From positions 66,957,389-67,021,388 of the forward strand of contig CM069435.1 of assembly GCA_035610365.1 (NCBI GenBank): a DNA stretch of 64,000 nucleotides, read 5' to 3'. The notes under the pieces are model-generated. The model was not told where the DNA came from, did no database searches, and saw nothing but the letters and a program-made list of their open reading frames with translations. Of the stretch, positions 34,640 to 47,161 are shown one piece after another; the stretch's first letter is position 1, and each line of letters opens with the position of its first letter. The translations under genes were made by a program, and so were the position numbers. The stretch comes from Aquatica leii. Taxonomy: Eukaryota > Arthropoda > Insecta > Coleoptera > Lampyridae.

Positions 34640-35380
34640 AATATTGTGAATTTCTAAGAAGTTAATTGTGGACCGTTGTCTGATACCAGAATTTCCGGAA
34701 ACACAAATTTTGAAAAACAATCCCTTAATTTTTCTAACATCATCATTACATTTATCTCCAATATTTCAAATATCTCTACCTACTTTGTAAGAGCATCTGT
34801 TACTAACAAATACATTTTCACCTTAGTGGATCCAAGATATCTAGATGTATATGTTCAAAGGGCTTTGTGGTTTTTTGGCAACGATTTTAATGTAGTCTTC
34901 TGAGGTTCTGACCTATATTCTATACAGATATTGCAAGCTAGACATTCATTTTCAATTTATTTTTCTAGACCCGCCTACCAAAGAGAAGACCTAGTTTTCA
35001 TCTTACTCATGTTGAATGTATTTGACTATAAAGCTGACCTTTTAATTTTAAAGGTATTATAAAGCAATACCCCCACATAAGTGCTTTATTTCGAACTCGT
35101 TCTTTCTATTACAATAATTTTTTAATCCGAATTTCGCTTCTTTGTTTAATTTTCTTGGTCAACTTGATTCTATATAGTTTATAACTGTTTCTAAGACGGT
35201 ATCTTTCTCAACTTTCTTTCTAATTTGGTTTGAAATAACTGGCATATTATTTTAAAAACGCACGTTTTTGAACTCGCTCTCATCTATTTCATGTTTAACA
35301 GGAATTCTCAAAATTTTGTTCGTTTTAGCTTTAATATAGATTAATCTATAAATTAAATTCTCTGCCTAAATTTCAAATAA
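34640..35380 (-). pseudogene. Ty3/gypsy integrase remnant
   Basis: Read on the minus strand, the frames show in order a pre-integrase linker (DTVLETVINYIESS near 35200), GYCFIIPLKLKGQLY near 35060, a HST/MSKMK region and a WWPG-like trace. QSPFEHIHLDILDP follows near 34860 (family: PFERIHxDFxGP). MYLLVTDALTKW-like text follows in shifted frames, and finally SDNGPQLTS near 34680 with a following EFTIFCRRNGC-like block. SDNGPQF and the HxD...DxxTKW blocks are the integrase core D-D region of Ty3/gypsy pol. Frameshifts are frequent. The remnant is cut off at 34640 by the inverted repeat of the Penelope element. It is on the opposite strand to the gypsy fragments at 29.1-31.6 kb, so it is a different insertion. 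Confidence 0.8.
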
Positions 35381-36408
35381 ACTTATTTTCTCCAATGAAT
35401 GCTTTTTCACTTCTCTTTAACAGCTTGCAATTTATACTCACATCATAAGAATTGGACTGGTCTCGAAGTTGCCTCTCGTTTCAAAGCCAAGTCCACTAGC
35501 TCTTGCAACGATTTTGTTTTATCTTCTTTGCATAGACGGTCTAACACAGGCTTAAACAATTTCATAAACAGACAAAAATATAAGCAACATAACATTTAAA
35601 GTTTGCAAACGTAGGTATGTACAGCAAAATATTTGATAAAATTTATTAGAAAAAAGTAATTTTTCTAAACTTACATATTGTAGTGTATTTTAAACAAACG
35701 TTATTAAAATGTTTAATAATTTTAATCTACTATGTGTACTACTTATAAAATTATAAAAGTTTTAGAACATTTATTTGTAATTTGTAGTTTCAATTCACAA
35801 AAAATAGTCAAAAATAAACTTATTTTGTAGTGAAATATTAGTTTATATAACTAAAAAGATTAGAATTAGTTACAAACGTTGATAAACTAAGTTGATAAAA
35901 TAAAAGCTACAAACTAAAAAATATTACACTAGAGTTCTATCGGCAATTATTTATCTATAGAAAACTTTTTTACAAAACAAGTTAAAATGTTTTTATTCTT
36001 AAAACTGTTGATTAATGTATTTATAAATACTGATAAAATTTTCTACAAGAAAATATTTTTTTAAAGTTCGAAGTAAGTGAAAATAAATTTAAATTTTTTC
36101 AAACGTCAAGTTATCATTTTATGTATGTACAAAAAACTAAATAGGCCAAATCAAAAACATTACTATATTTAAATTTTACAACAGAAAACGCTTTTTACAA
36201 ATATTAATATTTTAAAACATATTTTTAATTGTAAAAAATACAACAGTATTTAATAATTTGACAGAATTAATGTAAATCGTATCTAACACGTTTTATTTAA
36301 AAATCGTCGACGTGTTTTAGATAAAATGTACTTGCAAACATTCAATTTCCGTTAATATCCTACAGCGTATTTTGCACTAGATGTAGAAACGTACTGTAAT
36401 AGTGTTAC
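35381..36408. other. AT-rich sequence, possible further gypsy remnants at the left edge
   Basis: Minus-strand 35400-35600 has a frame with LQELVDLALKRE and a C..C-containing stretch that could be gag/linker sequence of the same element, but I could not confirm it. The rest shows nothing. Confidence 0.3.
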
Positions 36409-36592
36409 GAAAGCAACTAAAACGACGGAATTGGAAAATTGCATATAGAGAAATTCGACCGGATTTTAATTACATATAAGAAACTATATAAAAGCAATTG
36501 GAACGATTACATTAAAAAAAGTTTAGTAATTTCAACACTTTCAACTATGAAATGTTCGATAGTAAACGGTGTGCACTATATATCTCTTTACA
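36409..36592 (+). mobile_element. candidate solo LTR
   Basis: The segment begins TGTTACGAAAGCAAC and ends CTCTTTACA, so it has TG...CA ends. It carries a TATA-like CTATATAAAAGC about 80 bp in and is more GC-rich than its flanks. Near-matching five-base flanks (AATAG and AATAA) could be a decayed target duplication. TGTTACG starts are common in insect Ty3/gypsy LTRs. No partner LTR or internal region is attached. Confidence 0.4.
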
Positions 36593-38370
36593 AATAATAA
36601 ATTCTTTAGTTTTCTTTTATTATTATTTAATACAAATTTTATAATTAAAGTTTTTGCAGTAATTAAAAAAGTTACCATTCAGTTTTTATAGATTTATTCT
36701 GTAGTTCAATTTAATTTGTTTAAGAAACAAATAATCAAATACTACGTTTAAGTTTTCTGAGTAAATCTTAAAACTTTATTTTTAAATTAGTAACTGTTTG
36801 TTTATTTTACATTGTTAAAGAGTAACTAATTCTATAAAGAATTGTCAGTAAGAAAAAAAAATTAAAAATGCAAAAACGATAGGTTGTACTACCCATTTAA
36901 AGAGACTACTACGTTCAAGCTGATATCGACTATTACTACTATTATATTATTTTGATAAGTTTGTAAATTATAATTAAATTAAATTAAATTTTGTGTGTGT
37001 AACTAAAGAACCCTGGTACTATATTATTTTTGTCATAAGATTTTTACATATTGTACTTAAGTTTTGAGTATCGTAATAAACTTTTTTTAGTTATCAATTA
37101 TCAATTATCAATTAAAATTAAGTTTAAGTCTTGCTTCAGCATGGTGTAAAACTTAATTTATTATGATATATGGTTTTTTATGCATTTATGAATTTTGCTT
37201 GATTTCATTTACTTAACATGTTTTACCGTTTTATTTAGTGTTTTTTTTTCGTAATTTTTTTAATAGTTTTTTAATTAGACTCTGATTACTTTTTTTTGTT
37301 TTACCTATTGTCGCAAAAATTTTATAATGTTCCTAGAACAAAAATAAAAAAAAAATTTTTTTATATAATTTGTTTTTAGTTTATACATGCAAGATATTTG
37401 CTTTGTCTTGAAATTGAAGAACTGTTTTCTTTATTAAAATTATGTTTTTTGCGTATAAATAAAAAAAATACTTATCCCAAATCTACATTTATTGGCTGTA
37501 CAATTTTTTTAACCTTTTTAATAACTGACTTTTCGTTCGTTAATAAAATGTTGATTTTGTGTTTTTTTATATAATTTAATATTAAACTTAACAATGCTAT
37601 AGTTTTCTAACAATGGTCATTCTCTTTAAATTAAAAAAAATGTTCTTATTTCCTTTTAAAAAAATTGGGTAATAATCAATCTAAATTTTTTATTTTTTGA
37701 TTTGTGTTGTATTTTGGCATTTTTAACTTTTAATTGTGTTTTAGAACAATGTTGCAATAGTTTTTGTGTTTAAATAACTGATAACAAAAGTATGAAGATT
37801 AAATAAACATCTTTGTTTTATAAGTCGTTATTTAAATAATATATTTCTAATCTAAGTTTTATTTTTTGCTAACCATAAATTGTCCATAGATAATTTTTTT
37901 GATATTGACTATAGTATTGATGATCAAATCACTGATCAAATGGAAATAAGTTCTTTCTGCTAAAAAAATGTAGTTATGTCAAGTCAGACTAACATACACG
38001 AATAATAAAAAAGCATGCGCATATGCATATCTGTATTGTTATTTGCCTATACGGTAATAAGATTGCTTTTTAATTAGTTAGGTTAATTATTAAGTATATA
38101 AATGATCACATATAGAATATTAAAAAAAAATTCTCTAATATTTTATTCTTTACCAGTCTGCTTCAATGTATGTTCTGTAATATTTTATTAATAATGCTTT
38201 TATCATAAATTTACTTCATTCATGCATAAACTATTTTTCTACAAAAATCAACTTTCTTTATTCTCAATGACAAATAAAAAATAATAAAAATAAATCAACT
38301 TGAAGTTTAATTGCAGAAAAATTTGAACTTCAAAATAGCAATTATTACAATTATTTGTTACGCTGTTTTT
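36593..38370. other. AT-rich intergenic sequence
   Basis: A heptanucleotide repeat (ATCAATT three times, about 37095-37118) is the only structure seen. Confidence 0.4.
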
Positions 38371-38379
38371 TGTCACAGA

Positions 38380-39895
38380 AAAGGAAATCTACGGCTAACT
38401 TAGTTGTTCTCGGAGATAAAGTCGTAAGCTTCGTACTGTTAGATTATTAACTAAATCTAAAAAGACGCAAATATGTCTTAACGATTCATCTCGTCCAGTG
38501 CATAACTTGACCTCCGAGTGATCTATTATATAGAATAAAGCAAAAGTTTTTTTTACTGTACAATACTTACAGCTATTATACTATTTTTACTTTATTTACA
38601 CTTAAATATATTATGTGCAGCAAAACTTACAGTAAATGTTGCGTCCAAAGGTAAAATACAAGTTGAAAACATACAGGGATATTCTTTAAAAAATGTTACG
38701 ACTAAACTTAGCCAAGAATTTACTAAGATAAGTAATAAAGTAATTCAGAATTTGTATAATAAGTTAAAGTATACAAAAGTGGTGCAAGACACTGATAAAA
38801 TAATTTTCAACATTGCCAACAAATTTGAAAGTAAATTGAACAATACTTTAGCAGCTTTAAATAAAACTAGGAATAAAATTGAGTATTATTCTAAGTTTAC
38901 ACAGTCGATTCAGAGCAAAGTGACTTCGTGTGAAGATGCTAGTTATAATCTTATCCTAATCACAACGAATTTAAAAGTTATATCTACCCGCACCTAAAAA
39001 ACAACAAATGACAAGACAGAAGTGGTAACACAGAATACATACTTATTTTATCACAGACAGTAGTTCAAAGAAAACGAAGTCGGTATCACAGACAAAATAT
39101 AAATTAGGACTAGACAACACGCCATACAGCTAAATAAGCTAGTTGGTTTAACTTTTGCAAAAAAAGAATGGTTTTGTATTCGTAAATTAAAGTATAAACG
39201 TACAAAAATCGAAGATTTAGAGAATCAAAGCGTACCATATTATAATATGTGATAAAAAAAATTAACATTAATTGTGATACTATCTGGTATGTACGTACGG
39301 TCGACTGACCACAAAACTAATAAAAATAAAAATTAAAATGTAATACTTACAATCGGTTTCCTCCAGGTATGAACTAGCTAGTGCATTTCCTGTCAGCATT
39401 ACCTAAAACTCAATTGAAATCTAACTCAAAAGGGAACGTACATACGGAGTTATCACAAGTAAATCTTTTTCTAAATCATGCAACCATTGAAAGTAAGCAA
39501 ATGATTCCAATTAATTTTGTAACTTGGGTAATTGTTTCCTCTAATATGATTGTATTCAACCCCTTGAAAGTGTAAGCGGTGTTAATTCCAAATGCATGTG
39601 TTTATCAACTCCATGGATAAAGAACACAGGTGGAGGTATGGAAACCCGCCCGAATAGACCTTCACTAGATTGCAACGGCCTTATAAATCATAGATGTGCG
39701 AAATACTTAACAATAAAAGCCTTGTCGGGCATTGACAACGCTAGACGATGTACAAGTCTTTCGAACTTTACCGGAAAAATGAATTCATGATTTAACAATT
39801 TTGACAGTTTTGTCCCGTACTTCACCAACAGAAAGTAGGCGTGTCAATAATTTGATACTAGAAAATTTTTATTATACCAAACTTTTAGCATAACA
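38380..39895 (+). repeat. unidentified dispersed repeat, copy 1
   Basis: This copy aligns with 42668-43745 through ordered blocks. CACAGARAGGAAATC lies at the start (38375). Then come ACACAGAATAYATAYTTAT with TTATCACAGA (about 39025-39055), a KYKL-encoding block after TATCACAG, AATCAAAGCG, TTAATTGTGAT with TATGTACGT (about 39270-39300), AATACTTACA (39345), GTATTAGCTA/GTATGAACTAGCTA, ACCTAAAAC, and ACTAGAAAATT with AACATAACA at the end. Copy 1 has about 480 extra bases (about 38510-38990) that hold an open frame. Neither copy shows RT, transposase or integrase motifs. It may be a duplicated gene-like unit or the non-pol part of a retroelement. Confidence 0.6.
38539..38997 (+). CDS. open frame with signal-peptide-like start, possible exon
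   Basis: The frame is open from 38539 to a TAA at 38995. It has no in-frame ATG upstream of its hydrophobic stretch, and a T-rich tract with ACTTACAG ends at 38572, so the coding part could begin as an internal exon at 38573. The first 16 or so residues are strongly hydrophobic (IILFLLYLHLNILCAA) and would suit a signal peptide cut after CAA. The following 120 residues are Lys/Asn/Ser-rich with helical, coiled-coil-like spacing (IANKFESKLNNTLAALNKTR) and one Cys near the end. I do not recognise the family. The segment is absent from the related copy at 42.7 kb. It could be a secreted protein exon, an envelope-like fragment of a retroelement, or a chance frame. Confidence 0.35.
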   Translation, partial: SKSFFYCTILTAIILFLLYLHLNILCAAKLTVNVASKGKIQVENIQGYSLKNVTTKLSQEFTKISNKVIQNLYNKLKYTKVVQDTDKIIFNIANKFESKLNNTLAALNKTRNKIEYYSKFTQSIQSKVTSCEDASYNLILITTNLKVISTRT

Positions 39896-40489
39896 TATTG
39901 TAAAATTTAATATCTATAAACTAAAACAATATTTTCGTACAACGGTATTACTTACAAGCTTTTGCAAAGGGTTTACATCTACTAGGTAGTTGACGTCAAA
40001 AAATCACAAAAAAAATATTTAAAAAAATTATTAAAAATACAATTTGTGTATATAATTATGAAGAATGATTTGTTTGATATGATAGAAAAAAAATCGTCAA
40101 ACTAAATGTATTTATGTTGGCATAAGTATACTAGTTGATATCCTTTATATAATAAACTAACAATAGTAGTAACTATAGTCAAAAGTTACAAATAGGGTAC
40201 CGAACAAGAACGATTTTGTTATTATGTACGTAGTAACAAAAATTTGTTGGCGCGTCAATGCGGGCAGTACTAAATTAGTTATTTATTTTATAAAGCACAA
40301 AAGTGTCAAATATACTGCCGCATCTGTATCAAATAAAGAAGTAAATCTACATTTTTGTCTTGCAAAACACATAATTCATTGTAGCTCTAAATAGTTAAAG
40401 ATTACAATAAATTTTAATTTTGGTAAAATTATTTTATAGAAATATTGATGTTTACTTTTCATCTTAATTTCTTCATTATTATCTTATAT
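39896..40489. other. AT-rich intergenic sequence
   Basis: Nothing was recognised in this stretch on either strand. Confidence 0.4.
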
Positions 40490-40491
40490 AT

Positions 40492-41014
40492 AGTCTTCGC
40501 AATTTTACTTTCGATGCACGTCATTAACGTCCGTGACGTAGTTATTTAACCATGTTGTCGGTATTATCATGTAAACTTACTGTACATTCGTAACAGTTGT
40601 ACTACGCTTACGTTTTGAAGAGATCTAAGAACCACGTTGTAAGCAACCGTTGTACATACAGAAATAACTGTAGAATATATGTATGTATTACCACAATTTA
40701 AATATTAAGTAAAAGGGTACTTCTCGCACAGCATTTACTGATATCAATGGACCACCATTATCTCGTTCAAGATCAAAATAGTACAGTTTTGTATCAAAAA
40801 TAATTATAAAAAGCAATGAGACATAATTTGACATAAAAAACACAAATTTAATTTGACAGATGTCAACAACGCTGCAACTGTAGTAAGCACACCAACAACG
40901 TGATAAAAAAAATTCCATAAGACAATTCGGTATTTATTTAATTTTTGCTATAAATAGGGTGGTATGAATTTTACGTCATTAATGACGTGCATCGAAAGTT
41001 AAATTGCTAGGACT
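40492..41014. mobile_element. 0.52-kb non-autonomous TIR element, TA target
   Basis: AGTCTTCGCAATTTTACTTT at the left and its inverted partner at the right (minus-strand reading AGTCCTAGCAATTTAACTTT) continue into an identical TCGATGCACGTCATTAA. This gives TIRs of about 40 bp with three or four mismatches. TATA lies outside both ends, consistent with a TA target duplication as in Tc1/mariner-type elements. The interior ORF (minus strand 40688-40918) has no transposase motif, so this is a MITE. The inner TIR end contains TGACGTCA-like words (ACGTCATTAATGACGT on the right). Confidence 0.75.
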
Positions 41015-42660
41015 TTATAACGTCTTATCTGTCTTCACAGCATGTTCTAGTGTGCACCCCAACTTTGTATAAATATTTGCTTCCACCAGTTTCACTAATA
41101 AGTTTTACAAAATTGATATTATTAGGAGCAGCTATACGTTAAACTTTTCGAACTTAGAATCTGGAGAAGTTGCTAAGTAACTATATTCTTTATCAATAAA
41201 TAGACCAGTTCTATCAAAATTTTGTTCTGTTGTTTGTCTCATTTTTTATTACTCTGTATGCTTTATAGGTTTTTCTAATGCTGCTAAAATTAGATTTATT
41301 TTTGAAATTAAAACATCGTGCACATAATATAAGAACTTACCGTTTTCCTATAGTTCGATATATAAACATCGTGTTTAAAAAGTAATTAACAAACGTGGTA
41401 TAAGAACTATTACAGCACCTTTTTCTAACTGACTTAAATCAGCTTTTGAATAATCCAGACTTTATTTTTTCACTGTCAACAGTTTTTTTCTATTTAAAAA
41501 TGAATTAACCATTTTTAAAAAATCCTGTATCTGATCCTATATGTAATACAATTAATCGTCTGCTGTTACCAGAAGGATTTTAAAGTTTGGAAGAAAATTC
41601 AGAAACAAAAACTTGCCGTGTTGTTTTAATTTTTGTATTTGTCTAAATTTTTGTAGTAACATGACCAAGGTTAACCTAAGCTAGTCTAAATAATGCATTT
41701 TCTCTCCTTTTTCCTATACTCCTATACCGACGGAATTGTCTTCTCCGCGCTATCATATTTTTTTTAAATAAAATCTGTAGCAATTTCTTTTTCAGAGAAT
41801 AACGTATTTGACAAACACAATACATTTTCGTTTGTTTAAAACTAACTTAAACCTAATTTCTTTTAATACTGTCCGTAACGTAGTTTCTTTAATTTGGAAA
41901 ATACTCATTTTTGATAATACAAACAATAACTTTTCGTACTTCCTTCAATTGCCACCTGTACATGTACATTTTTACTATCTACGACTGTAAGTATGTATAT
42001 GTATATATATTTGATATATACCTTTTATGTTAGTTTATACGGGGTTATTCAAGCTATACGGCTCGGATATGTGTGGCCAAAATACGTAACTTTTAAAAAG
42101 TTTTACATTTGGGATACATAGGGGTTTAACATGGTTGTTTTTTAAAAAAATTTTATATTAATTATGTAGAAAAAGCCGTAAAGCTGTGTTTTTTAATTGA
42201 AACCTCATGTATATGATTACAATTTTGGATTTTCTGATCAAAATAAGGGTGCGTTTTAATAATTTTTATGCGGCTTAAATTTTAGGGTGCTTTAAATCAT
42301 TTAAATTTTGCCAAATTTAAACTAATTTACATGTTTGAGATACTTAAGAAGTATCCACATAAGTTATGAGAGCAAAATTTACAGTGTAGTGTAACAATAG
42401 ATCATATTATATATCCCATTTATAATAAACTTTACGTCTTATACATTGTGTTCAAAATTTAAACCTATCAAATAAAAAAATTTAGTGGCTATACCTTTAT
42501 TAATTTAATTAATACATAGTAAATTCCGATTTTAATATATTGATTGCCATAATTGGTTTTCAATTTTATGTAAACAATACTTAAGTGATAATAATTTTTT
42601 TTCGTTACGAAAAAGAATTTTTAATCAATACTAAAATAAAACAAATACAATAAAGTTTTC
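41015..42660. other. AT-rich intergenic sequence
   Basis: Only short open frames occur, such as 41808-41990, without recognised motifs. Confidence 0.4.
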
Positions 42661-42667
42661 ACAGAGA

Positions 42668-43745
42668 GGAAATCGCAGGCTTTGTGGTGCTAAATTATAG
42701 ATTAAAATTAAAAAAGCGCCAAGACGATGATGGATTAAATTAGGAAGATATCGTCTAACTCTACCGGTAGCTGGAAAAGAACAAATAACACGACAAAATG
42801 TAATAACACAGAATATATATTTATATTATCACAGAAGTAGTTGAAGACGAATTCGGTATATAAGTATAGTTACATAAAGGTACAAACAATAATACATGAG
42901 TTGATATCACAGGTTAAATATAAGTTACGTCACACATCTACGTGCCCTAGTCAATTTAACTTAAATTTAACGAAGGAATTACTTTACTTTATTAAGTTTG
43001 ATTTCAAGAATGCGAAAATCAAAGTATCTAGAATCAAAGCGCACTCGATAAGTGTGTGACACACAAAAAAGTTGAATATTAATTGTGATTCCAACCTAGT
43101 ATGTACGTGTGGCCATTCTAATAATCGACATGACCAACAAAGTAAAATAAAAATTGCAATACTTACAGTTGTGTATTATCCAGTAGGGTATTAGCTAATC
43201 CCGTACCAGTCTGACCTAAAACGTAATATGCAATGTGACAAGGTACATTCTGTGGGAGCACAAATAATTTGATTTAATGCATACAATGGTTGACGTAAAA
43301 GAATGCGCCAAACCCTCTAATTAACTTCGCAGATTATCGGTATTTCTTTCCAAAAAATGGTGTACATCCCCTTAACCTTTAGCGACATGACGTCATGGAA
43401 ACTTTTCGACAAACAGGTGTTCCAAGTGTTACAAATGTCAATGATGAGGTTACAGGTAGAGGGATCGGACCCGTCCAAAATAAGCTTTCACTCAATACCA
43501 CTTAACAATTTGCCCACATATTAACGTATAGTATCGTGAATAACATAATAATGAAAGCTTTTTGTTGGACCGAAAAGATTGCTACGCACGATCCGTAATT
43601 TATCAAACGTTAGCAGAAAATGAATTCGTTTTGACAACTGGCTACGAAGAAAAAGGTAGGGATGTCGAGGAACAAACTTTATACTTGAAAAATTTTTATA
43701 CTAGAAAATTGAACTACCAAGTTTTTAACATAACAGATGAACAAT
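42668..43745 (+). repeat. unidentified dispersed repeat, copy 2
   Basis: This is the partner of 38380-39895 in the same orientation, starting 4.3 kb downstream. It lacks the 480-bp open-frame segment of copy 1. A 72-codon basic open frame (42841-43059) spans the conserved block containing SQVKYKLRH. The equivalent place in copy 1 reads SQTKYKLGL before a stop, which suggests this frame was once coding. Confidence 0.6.
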
Positions 43746-43867
43746 GGAAATTTTTTGCTAGTGTTAGAGTATTTAATATAAAAGTTTTGACAAAAACTGT
43801 CGTTTGCTTTTATTTAAGTAAATTTATTATGATTTTAATTTTTTTTTATTTGTTAATTGTAAAATAA
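43545..43867 (+). CDS. 101-codon open frame of unknown function at the end of repeat copy 2
   Basis: The frame is open from about 43545. It has balanced, protein-like composition for its first 70 residues: LLDRKDCYARSVIYQTLAE, then FVLTTGYEEKGRDVEEQ, then YLKNFYTRKLNYQVFNITDE. It then becomes a hydrophobic C-terminal segment (VCFYLSKFIMILIFFYLLIV) that could be a membrane anchor but is written in a T-rich run. There is no ATG at the start, so it may be a last exon or a truncated gene. I recognise no family. Part of it (TRKLNYQVFNIT) lies in the block shared with copy 1, where the frame is broken. Confidence 0.35.
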
Positions 43868-46800
43868 ATATTAAATCGTATTACTCACAAAATAAACATA
43901 ATGTTTTTTTTATTGTCTTTTCGTTTTAGTATATTCTTTGTTTTGAAATAATTTGATTTATACAGATTAATAGATTGTGGTTATTTATGGTAGCATTTTG
44001 TTTGTTTTTATATAACAGAGAAATGATAATCTCACATAAATCCAAAAATTTAGGTATTTGATTTAAGTCGACATCTTTTTTTAGTTTTTTCCTTTCTTAA
44101 TTCATTATTCTGTCTAACAATTGATTTTAAATTAGCTTCTTAATCATATGTTTATTTACGTATTAAATAATAAATAAAAGTACTGCTGCTAACTACCATA
44201 CAAAGCACAAACGTATTATATTTTGTTGAATCACAAGGGAATTAATTAATAACAATGCATAAGACGTTTTATTTTATTTTAAATACAAAACAATGTTATA
44301 CGTAGGTACATTGATGTTTAAATACAAAAGGCTTTTAATTAACTAAAAAAATAATGTTTAAATCTTAATTTAAAAAAAAATGTACACACTTTTAGTCGTG
44401 TTACATCAAAATACCATAAAACCGTACCTATCCAATTAACAAATTTAGTTCCAACAAAACATATCTCAATCCTTAAAATTAACTCTATTGTAAATAATAT
44501 TTAATAAGTTTGTTGTTTGTTCAGAATGTTGTCTTGTAAACGGTGGATAATAAATAACTGTGTTTATCTTGTATTATTCATTTAAAAATTAATCTCACAT
44601 TTTTAAATTTTTTTTAAGAATTTATTTCTTCAAACTTATAACAATTTTTACAATTTATATTCAGAAATATATGTTAAATTACTAATAAAACATTGATGAT
44701 GTTATAGATTCCTTGCTATTTATGTAATTGAATTTTTTTTTAAACATTCATTTAAAAAAATCTTTGAAGTGAATGTTAAATTTAATTGCTTAGATATACT
44801 GTTCAATACTAACTGAATGTACAATTAAATATGTTTAACAAATACTAAAATGTATAAATTTGTTGTTTAAATTTTGAATTACACGCAATATTATTAGATC
44901 ATTAGAAAATCTTACTTTGTTATTTGAATTATGTCACTCTCTTATATGCGTTGACATTTCCATTCATTTTTTATACTTTTTATTTAAAGTGATGTCTGAT
45001 TTCTAGTTTATGTAACCTAAACTGACATGTTATCAAACCACGGATACGTGAGAAAATAGCATATGATGATTTTTTCGTGTTGTAAAATATGTTTATCTAA
45101 AATGTAAATAAAGCTTTACTAACTAATCACTACACAATGTTGTAATGTAGATAATGATAACAGTGTACAAAATATAATAATGCAAAATGTTATTTTAATT
45201 TTTTTTAATATTATTGTTATATGATATTATTGTTTTAGTGTTTAAATAAAAGCAACTTTAACTGTTAATTTAAAATTTTACTATCTCATATAAATAAATG
45301 CCAATTCAGCGAATAACAACAAACAGTTTTGTTATATACATAAAAGAAAGTATTCATTATTTTATAATTAACTACAATCGCATTTTAAACGTAACAAAAT
45401 GAATTACCTTTTATTTATTATTATTGTTGCCTTAATTTATATACATGTTTTTAAACTTATTTTGTAGAACTACTTTTACAATAAAAATACCAAGTTTTAA
45501 CTTATTAAAAAAAAATTGATAATTTCTAAGTACTCATATAACTTTATTTTGTACAATTTTTTAGATTTTCAGTTGTACGAGACACTTAATAAAATAATTT
45601 AAAACTTCTAACAACAGCTACTAGCTATTTTCTTTAAAACAAATATATATTTAACAGTTTAACAGTTTATTTTAAATTAAAGATTGTCCTTGTGATGCCA
45701 TTTTATACATTTATTTAGTTTCGTTTTGTATTCTGACGCAAAACTTGCTGGTAGCTTTCGTCGCTTTTTAAATTCAATTTGTTTTACTTGAGTTGAGACG
45801 GGACAGTAATAAGGTCTCACGTTTCTTAAATTTAATAAAATCAACACTTCTCTTTAATTTTTAACAAAATGTGAATTCATCATTTTAAAATACTAATTTT
45901 CTTTTGGTATATCACTGTTGTATTACGCTAAGTAAATAATTACAAGTAATGTAGTTGTAATATATGAATAAATAAAATACTGTTAAAAGTAAATTATTTA
46001 GATGTGCACGTTATTATTTTTTTAATTAATTAATTAATTATTTCAAACCATCTTTAAAATATGTATTATTATTAATTTACAACTTTGCATAACTTATACA
46101 AATTTAAGAAACACATAAATTATTGTAAATCTTTTAAAATATTTGGTAAAAGCCATAAATATCTATTTTGCTAAAAATCAATAACGTTTTATTTGTTATT
46201 TAATCTATTTAAAAGTTAACTTTTGATGCAAACTTCTGAAATATGCCATCAATGATTTTATTACACTAGACGTTTGCTGAAAAAAATCATGATTTATGAA
46301 AAAAACTTATAAAGAAAAAAATTAATCTAAATAAAACATTAAACGCGTCTTTGATTTGAATGCTGAATATGCATAAAAAACTTTCAATCGGCAGTTTAAA
46401 TTCACCGCCAGCACTTGAAAAGTAGTTTGATGAGTTAAATACTTTTTGTAAAGTTTTCCTTGAAAGTACAACACGAGATGAATTTTAAAATCCTAAGATA
46501 AAGATTTAATTATGCATTGTTTAGTTTGTAAATTTGTTTTAAAAATAATTAAAAGATCTTAAACGTGTTTTAACTTTTAGTGAAAACAAAAATGCTATTA
46601 TAAGTTCTTTAAAAATAGTAATAAGCCGATCCTTTAATTTTAAGTTTTATTTTTAAATATCATTGTTTTAATTAAACGTGTTTATAAAATAGTTAAATGT
46701 TTTTACACAAAATTTTATTATACATTTTTGCTTTAAGTTTTATTTTTGTTCTTTTAAATAGTAAATTATCAAATAATAAAAACATATGTTTATTTTATTT

Positions 46801-47020
46801 TAAAAGTAGCATTTGTTTTAAATGTGTTAAAAAACTTTAAAAATTATGAGTTCTTTTAGGAAAATTTATTGATTACTGAAAGTGCTACTACTACTAAATA
46901 TTTTTATTTGCAAATATTTTGTTATACAAATTAATTTATTACATAAATAAATACATAAAAATTAAATAGTGCCACATTTCTAAACTACCTTAATTATTAA
47001 TCACTATATTGTAGAAAGTT
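43868..47020. other. AT-rich intergenic sequence
   Basis: No motif is seen. A (TTAA)n-type simple repeat lies at about 46019-46039. Confidence 0.45.
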
Positions 47021-47023
47021 CTC

Positions 47024-47161
47024 AACTAGGAGGGGCAATTAAACCACTTAAGATTTTACTATGGCGATGTTTCGTGCACAAAGCGTGGACTTCTTCAGGC
47101 CAATTGTGCACGAAACGTCGCCATAATAAAATTTTAAGTGGTTTAATTGCTCCTCCAAGTT
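47024..47161. repeat. 138-bp hairpin formed by two head-to-head Penelope-type 3' ends
   Basis: Two 58-bp arms (47024-47081 and 47104-47161) are inverted copies matching at about 53 of 58 positions, around a 22-bp loop (GCGTGGACTTCTTCAGGCC within it). Read from the loop outward on the minus strand, the order GGCCTGAAGAAGT, a GTGCACGAAAC, CGCCATA, AAGTGGTTTAATTG, CCCCTCC matches the 3' end of the Penelope-like element at 54345-54420. There the order is GGCCTGATGAAGT, AGCACGATAC, TTGCCACA, AAATGGTTTTACATG, CCCCTCC. The hairpin is therefore two 3' termini joined tail-outward. Confidence 0.85.

Noticed and set aside
34447..34665. 72-codon plus ORF
   Set aside because: Crosses the inverted-repeat arms and the antisense of the gypsy integrase end; not a gene.
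46019..46039. (TTAA)n run
   Set aside because: Simple low-complexity sequence of no evident meaning.
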